Source of the DNA: Treponema sp.
GTDB taxonomy: Bacteria; Spirochaetota; Spirochaetia; Treponematales; Treponemataceae
DNA: 5,762 nucleotides
Direction of reading: 5' to 3'
Assembly: GCA_031290005.1 (NCBI GenBank)
Contig: JAITOJ010000059.1
Location: forward strand, 1-5,762
In this document: positions 1 to 5,762 of the stretch, piece by piece
Position numbering within the stretch: the stretch's first letter is position 1
Layout of the letters: each line of letters begins with the position of its first letter
The notes under the pieces: generated by a model
Seen by the model: the letters and a program-made list of their open reading frames with translations, nothing else
Database searches by the model: none
Told to the model about the DNA's origin: nothing
Made by a program: the position numbers and the translations under genes

Positions 1-2476
1 GTTCAATGTCTTCCTCGCCGTCATCAACAAAAATTTCATCGTCAATATAATCGGGCTCGCCGTATCGTTTCACATATTCCGCTACGTTTTCTACTTCGTT
101 ATCGGAAACAAACGTGCCCTGAATACGCACCGGGAAGGGGTCTGCCGCAGATGAAAACAGCATGTCGCCTTTTCCGAGCAATTTTTCCGCGCCCACCTGG
201 TCAATTATAATGCGGCTGTCAATTTTTGAAGCAACCATGAACGCAATGCGCGTGGGAATATTCGCTTTAATCAAACCGGTGATAACATCAATTGACGGGC
301 GCTGTGTCGCAAGCACCAGGTGAATTCCTACGGCGCGGCTCATTGCGGCAATGCGCGCCACCGTGGATTCGAGTTCCTTGCCGGTTGTTGCCATGAGGTC
401 TGCAAACTCATCAATAATGATGACGATAAACGGAAGTTTTTCCGACGCGATACGCCGCTCGACAATGCGGTGATTGTAGCTCGTAATGTCGCGCACGCCG
501 AGTCCGTCAAGCAGTGCATACCGCCGCTCCATTTCGCACAGACAATATTGCAGCGCCTGAAACGCCCGCTTGGGCTCGGTAATTACCGGTGTAAGCAAAT
601 GCGGAATATCGTTGTAGAGTTTGAGCTCGACTATTTTTGGGTCAATGAGAATCATGCGCACTTCGGACGGCGCGCGCGTATATAAAATCGAAAGAATGAG
701 CGAATTGACGCACACCGATTTTCCTGATCCGGTCGCTCCCGCAATAAGCATGTGTGGTGTTTTTGCCAAATCAATAACCTGTGCCTCGCCGGTAATATCT
801 TTTCCAAGCACAGCGGGAATAGCCATTTTTTTGAACAGCGCGTCTCCCGTTTCAATAATTTCTCTAAAGCTTACAATCGCCCGCTTTTTATTCGGCACTT
901 CAATGCCTACCGCGTGTTTTCCGGGAATGGGCGCTACGATACGCACACTCGACGCGGCAAGGCGCAGCGCAATATTATCTTGCAGCGAAACAATCTTGTT
1001 CAACTTTACGCCGGGCGCGGGCAGAATTTCAAACATGGTGATCACCGGCCCCTTGCGAATGCCCGTCACGTCCGCCTGAATTTTGAACTCGCTCAGGGTT
1101 CCCTGCAAAATCTCCGCAGCCCTGCGGGTCTCGTCGTCGATGACCCAGTATTCGCCGTCAGGATAGGAGGTAAGCAGACCCTCGGCGGGCACAAAATAGT
1201 TCCGGGACTTTCGGGGATTCACTTCGGGCAACGGGGTATCCTCTTCTTCGGTTTCCAGGCTGTCCGGGGGAAACACCGAGGCGGTCATGGAACTTTCATC
1301 GCTCCAGTCGTCTTGTTCAAAAGAGGACAGCGGCTCCTCGTTTTCCTCACTGTCCACATCCGCATCTTCCGCATCTATAGAAAGGATCTCCGGCTCCTCA
1401 AAGGCGGCTGCCGAAACTGCCCCCAGGGTATCCGTTGGAGGCGGCGGGGGCAGGGGAGCGGCGGGGCCGGTGTTCCGGTGAAAAAAATGAGTGTCTATGA
1501 TTTCATCGTCATTTTCTCCAAAGGGAATGACGCCGGCCTCCAGGGGTTCAACACCGTCAGGGACGATCTGACTTTCCGGCTCCGGAGCGGGCATCTCAAT
1601 CTTCAAGTCCGCCAGGGTGGGGCCGGGAGGAAGCGGCTCCTCTTCGGGTATGTCCATCTCGTATGCTGGCGGGGCAGCGCTTTTTGCGGTATCCGGCGCG
1701 GTAAAAACAGGCTCCATCTCGTCAAAGTCAGCTTCCGCATCCGGGATCAGCAGGGCCAAGTCATCCGGGGGGGCGTTATCTTCCGCCTGGGTCTCAAGTT
1801 CGCTGACCTCGGACACCTCGATGGGGGAGAAGGCGGTTGGAACGGCTTCGGGTATGATCTCAGCAGGTTCCGGCAAGTCTTCCGCATCGTCAGCGGTTTC
1901 TTCTCTATAAAGAGCGTCTTCTTCGGGATAAATATCAGCTTCTTCGGGCAGCACGACTTCGGGCTTTATTGCAAAGTCCGGCGCATTATCTTCCGGTTCA
2001 GCTTCATCGTCAATGAGGATTTCCTCTGGCTGGGGGTTGGTAACCAGGTCGTAAATCACTCCGATTAACAGATATTCAATGGCAACCAGGAGCGCGCCCA
2101 CCAGCAGCACCAGGCCGTTTTTAATCACCAGAAGGGGTCCTGCGTCGGTTCCCGCAAAGTAGCGGCATATCTTTTCCATCGCTACCACGGTAAAAAAGGG
2201 AATGAGGCTGAAAAAAAGATACGCCCCTTGCTTTTTTGTCCAGTTGAAATTGAAATACTCCAGTCCGGCGGCAAATAAAAAGACCGGTATCAAAACTGCT
2301 GAAAACCCGTAGGCTCCGGTCAACAGGGAACCAAAGCGGACAAAGACGTTTCCGGCGGCGGATGGATTAATGCCAAAATCAAAAGCGGTAACCAGTAAGG
2401 AAAGGGCAAAAAATGCCGCGATGATTTGATTCACCAATCCCGCGACGGTGTTCAGCGTTCCTATCCGTGTTGTCAT
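1..2476 (-). CDS. ftsK: DNA translocase FtsK/SpoIIIE, C-terminus cut by window edge
   Basis: This is a membrane-anchored, ATP-driven double-stranded DNA pump that clears chromosome ends through the division septum. About 825 codons are visible. Residues ~10-140 hold four hydrophobic segments (near 10-33, 48-70, 80-98 and 108-137), as in the FtsK N-terminal anchor. Residues ~145-424 form a very acidic, proline-containing linker rich in EE and DD. From ~445 the conserved motor begins, with the family signatures PAPGVKLNKI and APIPGKHAVGIEVPN. Walker A is GATGSGKS at 580-587 (catalytic K586), and Walker B is IIIDEF with D689 and E690. ATQRPS and GKGDMLF follow further on. The DNA-reading gamma domain, if present, lies beyond base 1. 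The ATG at 2476 is supported by GGGAG seven bases upstream and by the membrane segments that follow directly. The gene starts 15 bases after the HEAT-protein stop. Codon choice changes between the linker and the motor. Identity is very secure; FtsK and SpoIIIE cannot be told apart here. Confidence 0.96.
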   Translation of the reverse strand, partial: MTTRIGTLNTVAGLVNQIIAAFFALSLLVTAFDFGINPSAAGNVFVRFGSLLTGAYGFSAVLIPVFLFAAGLEYFNFNWTKKQGAYLFFSLIPFFTVVAMEKICRYFAGTDAGPLLVIKNGLVLLVGALLVAIEYLLIGVIYDLVTNPQPEEILIDDEAEPEDNAPDFAIKPEVVLPEEADIYPEEDALYREETADDAEDLPEPAEIIPEAVPTAFSPIEVSEVSELETQAEDNAPPDDLALLIPDAEADFDEMEPVFTAPDTAKSAAPPAYEMDIPEEEPLPPGPTLADLKIEMPAPEPESQIVPDGVEPLEAGVIPFGENDDEIIDTHFFHRNTGPAAPLPPPPPTDTLGAVSAAAFEEPEILSIDAEDADVDSEENEEPLSSFEQDDWSDESSMTASVFPPDSLETEEEDTPLPEVNPRKSRNYFVPAEGLLTSYPDGEYWVIDDETRRAAEILQGTLSEFKIQADVTGIRKGPVITMFEILPAPGVKLNKIVSLQDNIALRLAASSVRIVAPIPGKHAVGIEVPNKKRAIVSFREIIETGDALFKKMAIPAVLGKDITGEAQVIDLAKTPHMLIAGATGSGKSVCVNSLILSILYTRAPSEVRMILIDPKIVELKLYNDIPHLLTPVITEPKRAFQALQYCLCEMERRYALLDGLGVRDITSYNHRIVERRIASEKLPFIVIIIDEFADLMATTGKELESTVARIAAMSRAVGIHLVLATQRPSIDVITGLIKANIPTRIAFMVASKIDSRIIIDQVGAEKLLGKGDMLFSSAADPFPVRIQGTFVSDNEVENVAEYVKRYGEPDYIDDEIFVDDGEEDIE

Positions 2477-2483
2477 CAAAATT

Positions 2484-2488
2484 CTCCC
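2484..2488 (-). promoter_or_regulatory. Ribosome binding site of ftsK
   Basis: GGGAG on the minus strand lies seven bases before the ATG at 2476. It sits in the 15-base gap after the upstream stop codon, so ftsK can be translated from the same message as the HEAT-repeat gene. The spacing supports the chosen start. Confidence 0.7.
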
Positions 2489-2491
2489 AGA

Positions 2492-3142
2492 TTAACTTTT
2501 CAGCAGTTTTTGCAGTAAATTAGCCGCTTGTTTTCTCACCGCTGCCACATACCGGTAGTCAGTTATAATCGCCAATATGGATTGTACCATGGGGTCTTTT
2601 CTTGTTACCTTTTGAGAAAAAAAGTCATAGGCTTTCAGGATTTCAATTGCCAGGGTGTTTGAAGGGCGGTTTAAACCGGTTTGCCGCTGTTGTAAAACGA
2701 TGATGGCTAAAACCACGTCGTCATTTTCATTTAAGCCGATATTGGTCAATGCCCGGACTGCCGCTCCCAGGACAGTGGGGTCAGAATCATAGTGCAGAAC
2801 CGTCAGGAGGTTAGTTTTTGAATCCCCAGTCTTGATAATTCCCAGCAGATTGCACGCACTCACCCGTATATCCGGGAAACTGTTTACCAGACGGCCTCCT
2901 GAGCGGGCGGGATTAGCGACTCCCTCGGTGGCAAGAAGTACAATGGCGCTAAATATGGAAGGATCGACTTCTGCTCCGGGTTGTACCGCATCGGTAACGG
3001 TATCCAAAAGCAACATCCGCGAAGGCCGGTCGATGGAATACATTAGTTCGCCAATAATAGAATCAATATAATTCTGTGCAAAAATTACTTTTGGCATCAA
3101 GCAGCAGAAGACGAGAACGAAAATATATGGCTTTCTTTTCAT
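2492..3142 (-). CDS. Exported HEAT-repeat-like protein
   Basis: This is a 216-residue protein of unknown precise role. Residues 1-22 look like a Sec signal peptide: basic MKRK, a hydrophobic core, and a probable signal peptidase I cleavage after VIFA. The mature protein would then be periplasmic. Cys13-Cys14 do not sit in a convincing lipobox. The body is alpha-helical with HEAT-type units. The clearest lies around residues 90-137, where DIRVSACNLLGI is followed by DPTVLGAAVRALTNIG. A final HEAT-like helix covers about 197-214. HEAT repeats form curved scaffolds for protein binding, so an adaptor role is an inference from family knowledge; no catalytic motif is seen. The ATG has GGGAAGG upstream at nine-base spacing. 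The stop is 15 bases before ftsK, which suggests joint expression. The fold is fairly sure; the function is not known. Confidence 0.82.
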   Translation of the reverse strand: MKRKPYIFVLVFCCLMPKVIFAQNYIDSIIGELMYSIDRPSRMLLLDTVTDAVQPGAEVDPSIFSAIVLLATEGVANPARSGGRLVNSFPDIRVSACNLLGIIKTGDSKTNLLTVLHYDSDPTVLGAAVRALTNIGLNENDDVVLAIIVLQQRQTGLNRPSNTLAIEILKAYDFFSQKVTRKDPMVQSILAIITDYRYVAAVRKQAANLLQKLLKS

Positions 3143-3151
3143 AATTCTATA

Positions 3152-3158
3152 CCTTCCC
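3152..3158 (-). promoter_or_regulatory. Ribosome binding site of the HEAT-repeat gene
   Basis: GGGAAGG on the minus strand lies nine bases before the ATG at 3142 and supports that start. It sits in the 56-base gap between the oxidoreductase stop and this gene. I could not find a clear promoter in the same gap. Confidence 0.55.
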
Positions 3159-3198
3159 GTTAAAGTATCGGTAATTCAGGAAAAAACTTAAAAAAACT

Positions 3199-4200
3199 TT
3201 AGGTGATTCCCCATTTATGCACACGGGACAGATATTTGATGACAGCCAGGCCGTCCAGAGCGCTGGAAACCGGGGCAAGCTGTGGAGCCAGGGCACAAGC
3301 TGCCGCATCGGCTTCCATATTAGCAAAATAGCCGGTGGCTCCAGTGAATATTGCGGGTGCCCGCCTGAGGGAGCGGAATCCTTCAGCATAGGGACTTTCC
3401 GCTCTTTCCCAGATTTCAAAAATGCCATTCCCAATGCGGAGCCGCGCCTGTTCCAGGGAACACTCGATTTCAAACACCAGGTGATCCCTGTCGCTTCCGG
3501 TTTCAAGCACGAACGGAATGTTCCGGCGGTCTTTTTTTCGGCGGATTTCCCCAAAAAAGAAGGTCGTACCGCTTCTGGCGTCCAAAGGCCCTCCGGCGGT
3601 CTTTTTGTGCACCGGTACGCCCTCGGCAAGAAAAGCGAAGGCGTCCACCATATGGGTGCCATCGTGCCAGAGGATGTCCAGAATCCGGCGGTTCTTTCCC
3701 ATGTAGAGTGTGCCCTTGATACTTTGCAAATCCCCATATCTGCCGTCAGCGATCATGGCTTGTATTTGCTGATAATTCGTGGAATAGCGGCGTTCGTGGT
3801 TGGTGATGATTTTGGTGCTGCCCCGGCGGTGGATGGCCGCGATTTTCCGCGCCCCCCGGATGTCAGATGCCAGGGGTTTTTCGCATACCACCACCGGCAC
3901 TTTGAGCTTCTCTGCCAGGGCGGCGTAGAACAGATGGCTGTCCGGGTGGGTGGCGATGTGCAGAATCCGGGGCCGGGTTTCCAGTATCATCTGCCGGGCA
4001 TCGGCATAGACCGGACAGCCCCACTGTGCCTTGAACGCTTCCCGGCGCTCCCCGTCGATGTCCGCCCCGGCAACCAGGGCGCAGTTGGGGTTTGCCCGCA
4101 CAGCCCCGGCGTGGGTGCAGGGTTTTTCCCGAAGTTTGTCATCTTCAAGCAACGAGGCGATTCGCCCCAGGCCCACAATAGCCACAGGAAGTTTGTCCAT
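3199..4200 (-). CDS. Gfo/Idh/MocA-family NAD(P)-dependent oxidoreductase
   Basis: This is a 333-residue cytoplasmic dehydrogenase of the family that oxidises or reduces sugars, sugar nucleotides, inositols and related compounds. An N-terminal Rossmann fold carries the dinucleotide-binding motif GLGRIA at 10-15. An acidic pair in GADIDG (D47, D49) ends the second strand and suggests NAD(H) preference. The family hallmark CEKP is at 106-109, with the catalytic-type lysine K108. NHERRY at 134-139 follows. The C-terminal substrate domain holds WHDGTHMVD at 178-186, with H179 and H183 in the usual active-site positions. Length is normal and the frame is intact. The substrate cannot be read from sequence. 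The NHxRRY style also occurs in members acting on sugar nucleotides, but that is weak evidence. The ATG at 4200 fits the start of the Rossmann strand, yet no Shine-Dalgarno sequence precedes it. It lies divergent from the nucleotidyltransferase gene and upstream of the HEAT/ftsK pair. Confidence 0.93.
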   Translation of the reverse strand: MDKLPVAIVGLGRIASLLEDDKLREKPCTHAGAVRANPNCALVAGADIDGERREAFKAQWGCPVYADARQMILETRPRILHIATHPDSHLFYAALAEKLKVPVVVCEKPLASDIRGARKIAAIHRRGSTKIITNHERRYSTNYQQIQAMIADGRYGDLQSIKGTLYMGKNRRILDILWHDGTHMVDAFAFLAEGVPVHKKTAGGPLDARSGTTFFFGEIRRKKDRRNIPFVLETGSDRDHLVFEIECSLEQARLRIGNGIFEIWERAESPYAEGFRSLRRAPAIFTGATGYFANMEADAAACALAPQLAPVSSALDGLAVIKYLSRVHKWGIT

Positions 4201-4230
4201 ATTTTTATTGTCGGTTAGTTACCGCAAGGC

Positions 4231-4260
4231 TTGACGCGGAAATAGAATTTTTGTTAGTAT
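4231..4260 (+). promoter_or_regulatory. Predicted sigma70 promoter of the pcnB-type gene
   Basis: A -35 TTGACG (4231-4236) and a -10 TAGTAT (4255-4260) are separated by 18 bases, facing right in the divergent spacer. Transcription would begin near A4266, only a few bases before the GTG at 4269. An alternative -10, TAGAAT at 4243-4248, has a poorer -35. The promoter of the divergent oxidoreductase gene must also lie in or near this spacer, but I see no convincing match for it. Confidence 0.55.
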
Positions 4261-4268
4261 GTGTCATC

Positions 4269-5408
4269 GTGTTATACCGCTACGCTACGAACGCAAAGGG
4301 AAAACCAGTAAAAAAAGCTGTCATTTATACCAGGACTGAGCACTCAATCAATCCGGACAAAGTCGATCCGGATGCCAAACGAATTATCACCATGCTGCGG
4401 CAATATGAACACACCGCATATATCGTGGGCGGCGCGGTACGGGATTTGCTGGTGGGCAAAACCCCCAAGGATTTTGACATCGTAACCGACGCCACCCCCA
4501 TGCGGATAAAAAGAATTTTCCGCAATGCCCGGATTATCGGCAAACGGTTCCGGCTGGTTCATGTGATTTATGGGCCAAAGATTTTCGAGGTGTGCACATT
4601 CCGGTCACTGGAGGACGGTACCGTGGGCAATAGTTTTGGTACCATTGATGACGACGCCAAGCGGCGGGATTTCACCCTGAACGCTCTGTACTATGACCCG
4701 ATTAACGAACAAATCCTGGACTATGTGGGAGGCGTCAAGGATATTGCAGACCAGAAAATCAATCCTGTGATTCCCCTGCGCGCGATTTTTACCGAAGACC
4801 CGGTGCGGATGATCCGGGCAATCAAATACGCCGCCATGACCGGCTTCTCTCTGCCTTTTCTGCTCAAACAGCAGACAAAAAAAGACGCCGCTCTGCTGCG
4901 CGACGTGTCTCCTTCCCGGATAACTGAAGAACTGGTCAAAATTATTAACAGCGGGTATGCGGCAAAAATCGTGTCCCTGGCGCTGGAATTCAACCTGTAC
5001 ATCTGGCTGCAACCCGCCGCCACGGCTTTTATCGCGGAGAGCCTGAACTTTAAAACAAGCTACCTGAAACGTCTGGCTGCCCTGGACTCAAACCAAAATC
5101 CCGCCATGCGGTACGGTGAGCGGCTTTCCTATTTTTTGCATGATTATGTGCTGTCCCTCAAGGACTGGCAAAAAGAAATCGAAGAAGGCACGCCCTACAG
5201 CGAGCTGTTCGACTGGACCTGGAAGCATTGCCGGAGCTTTGTGCTTCCCATGAATCCTGTGCGGACGGAACTGGAGTTCGCGGTTCGTTTTGTGCTGAAC
5301 AGCATCGGTGTGCCATTGAAAGCCCGGCGTAAACCCAAAACCAGCGTGCGGCGACATCAGCGGAGACACAAAACTGCGGAAAAATCCGGGACAAAGATGG
5401 AGTCGTAA
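4269..5408 (+). CDS. pcnB: PcnB-type poly(A) polymerase / tRNA nucleotidyltransferase family protein
   Basis: This class II nucleotidyltransferase adds nucleotides to RNA 3' ends. Numbered from the GTG at 4269 (379 residues), YIVGGAVRD at 51-59 is the nucleotide-binding loop. DFD (D68, D70) supplies the metal-binding aspartates. IIGKRFRLVHV at 89-99 matches the pattern that marks bacterial poly(A) polymerases rather than CCA-adding enzymes. RRDFTLNA is at 132-139, and EDPVRMIRA at 176-184 starts the RNA-binding helical region. The last ~25 residues are strongly basic, as in PcnB tails that contact RNA. It is shorter than E. coli PcnB (about 465 residues). The start is uncertain. There is no ATG before 4392, which would remove conserved N-terminal sequence. 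GTG 4269 and TTG 4251 are the options, and the predicted promoter overlaps the latter. Family membership is secure; poly(A) versus CCA activity needs assay. Confidence 0.9.
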   Translation: MLYRYATNAKGKPVKKAVIYTRTEHSINPDKVDPDAKRIITMLRQYEHTAYIVGGAVRDLLVGKTPKDFDIVTDATPMRIKRIFRNARIIGKRFRLVHVIYGPKIFEVCTFRSLEDGTVGNSFGTIDDDAKRRDFTLNALYYDPINEQILDYVGGVKDIADQKINPVIPLRAIFTEDPVRMIRAIKYAAMTGFSLPFLLKQQTKKDAALLRDVSPSRITEELVKIINSGYAAKIVSLALEFNLYIWLQPAATAFIAESLNFKTSYLKRLAALDSNQNPAMRYGERLSYFLHDYVLSLKDWQKEIEEGTPYSELFDWTWKHCRSFVLPMNPVRTELEFAVRFVLNSIGVPLKARRKPKTSVRRHQRRHKTAEKSGTKMES

Positions 5409-5434
5409 AAGCTCAAAAACAAGCCGCTTTTTTT
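5407..5434 (+). terminator. Weak candidate terminator after the pcnB-type gene
   Basis: AAAAGC (5407-5412) can pair with GCTTTT (5426-5431) across a 13-base loop, and the sequence runs on into further T residues to 5434. The stem has only two GC pairs and overlaps the stop codon, so termination is probably inefficient. The T-run abuts the -35 box of the next gene. No better hairpin was seen in the gap. Confidence 0.25.
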
Positions 5435-5435
5435 G

Positions 5436-5464
5436 TTGACAGGTGCAAAAAGGTGGTTTATAAT
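5436..5464 (+). promoter_or_regulatory. Perfect-consensus sigma70 promoter of the TRAP operon
   Basis: TTGACA (5436-5441), 17 bases, then TATAAT (5459-5464) match the housekeeping consensus at all twelve positions with ideal spacing. Transcription should begin near 5471, giving a leader of about 32 bases before the TTG start. I see no clear palindromic operator around it, so the sequence does not show how it might be restrained. Confidence 0.88.
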
Positions 5465-5491
5465 TATGGGCATCTGTTCCGGCTTTTTGAG

Positions 5492-5497
5492 AGGAGG
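5492..5497 (+). promoter_or_regulatory. Perfect Shine-Dalgarno of the dctQ-type gene
   Basis: AGGAGG lies five bases before the TTG at 5503. Because an in-frame TGA sits at 5488-5490 and no ATG or GTG follows until well inside the first membrane segment, this site decides the TTG start. Confidence 0.85.
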
Positions 5498-5502
5498 ATT
5501 TT

Positions 5503-5762
5503 TTGAACATTTACAAAAGAATTATCAATACCCTTTGCACAGTCTTTGAAATCTTAGCTGCCGTAAGCCTTGGGGCTATGGTGGCGGTGGTGACCTGGCA
5601 GGTGGTGATGCGGTATTTTTTCAACAAGGCTCCCGGCTGGACCGAAGAAATAGCCCGGCAGCTTATGATTCTCTTTTGTTTTATCGCCATGTCTCTGGGA
5701 GTGCGGGATAAGGTGCACATCGCCCTCACCATCGTGGCTGACCGGCTCTTGAAAAAGTTCAG
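5503..5762 (+). CDS. dctQ: TRAP transporter small permease (DctQ type), C-terminus cut by window edge
   Basis: This is the small four-helix membrane subunit of a tripartite ATP-independent periplasmic transporter. These systems import organic acids such as C4-dicarboxylates or sugar acids using an ion gradient, together with a binding protein (DctP) and a large permease (DctM). Eighty-six codons are visible, about half of the usual 150-190 residues. The first membrane helix covers about 12-36. It is followed by the family signature RYFFNKAPGWTEEIARQL at 37-54, including the conserved W46-T-E-E. A second helix follows near 54-67. Translation starts at TTG behind a perfect AGGAGG site. It is the first gene after its own strong promoter, so dctM, and perhaps dctP, is expected to the right; neither is visible. 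The substrate cannot be inferred. The gene symbol is by family type only. Confidence 0.9.
   Translation, partial: MNIYKRIINTLCTVFEILAAVSLGAMVAVVTWQVVMRYFFNKAPGWTEEIARQLMILFCFIAMSLGVRDKVHIALTIVADRLLKKF

Noticed and set aside
752..2068. 438-codon open frame on the plus strand across the ftsK linker and motor start
   Set aside because: It is antisense to a clearly real FtsK frame, has no recognisable domain, and is explained by the biased codons of the acidic linker.
3098..3106. Cys13-Cys14 of the HEAT protein as a lipoprotein lipobox
   Set aside because: The residue before the cysteine is bulky phenylalanine and the hydrophobic core would be too short. VIFA followed by Q is a better signal peptidase I site.
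3171..3201. Inverted TAAAGT/ACTTTA with A/T runs between the oxidoreductase and HEAT genes as a terminator
   Set aside because: The stem is six mostly A-T pairs around a long loop and overlaps the stop codon; it is too weak to support as a terminator.
3147..3737. 196-codon minus-strand frame overlapping the oxidoreductase 3' part
   Set aside because: It is an out-of-frame shadow with no family motif, and it has no start context.
3217..4218. 333-codon plus-strand open frame almost exactly mirroring the oxidoreductase gene
   Set aside because: The opposite strand carries every Gfo/Idh/MocA motif. The mirror frame has no domain, and its equal length is a coincidence of codon bias.
4605..5012. 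Minus-strand open frames inside the pcnB-type gene
   Set aside because: They are antisense to conserved nucleotidyltransferase motifs and show no independent coding evidence.
5088..5510. 140-codon minus-strand open frame spanning the pcnB 3' end and the following promoter
   Set aside because: It crosses a perfect plus-strand promoter and the pcnB stop, and its translation resembles no known family.

Overview
The window carries five protein-coding genes in two divergent blocks, and almost every base is used. A probable source is a spirochaete of the Treponema group with roughly balanced GC. This is inferred from protein style and gene content: an FtsK with a long acidic linker, a short PcnB-type nucleotidyltransferase, a secreted HEAT-repeat protein and a TRAP transporter. 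No rRNA or other decisive marker is present, so the assignment is tentative.

Left block, minus strand, transcribed from about 4200 down past base 1. The order is a Gfo/Idh/MocA-family NAD(P)-dependent oxidoreductase (3199-4200), a small exported HEAT-repeat protein (2492-3142), and an FtsK/SpoIIIE DNA translocase (2476 to beyond the left edge). The gaps are 57 and 15 bases. The two downstream genes each have a Shine-Dalgarno sequence, and I see no convincing internal terminator, so the three may be co-transcribed. The FtsK reading frame is cut by the window edge after the ATPase core.

Right block, plus strand. A PcnB-type poly(A) polymerase/tRNA nucleotidyltransferase family gene (about 4269-5408) lies divergent from the oxidoreductase across a 68-base spacer that contains a sigma70-like promoter. 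After a 94-base gap, a TRAP transporter small permease (DctQ type) begins at 5503 and runs off the right edge. This last gene has a perfect consensus promoter (TTGACA, 17 bases, TATAAT), a perfect AGGAGG ribosome binding site and a TTG start.

Functionally the window is mostly housekeeping (chromosome segregation, RNA 3'-end processing) next to a metabolic oxidoreductase and the start of an organic-acid uptake operon. I found no mobile element, CRISPR array, tRNA or evident novel multi-gene system. The points most worth a second look are the codon-usage break inside ftsK, the secreted HEAT protein tightly coupled to ftsK, the unusually strong promoter of the TRAP operon, and the possibly leaderless GTG start of the nucleotidyltransferase gene.
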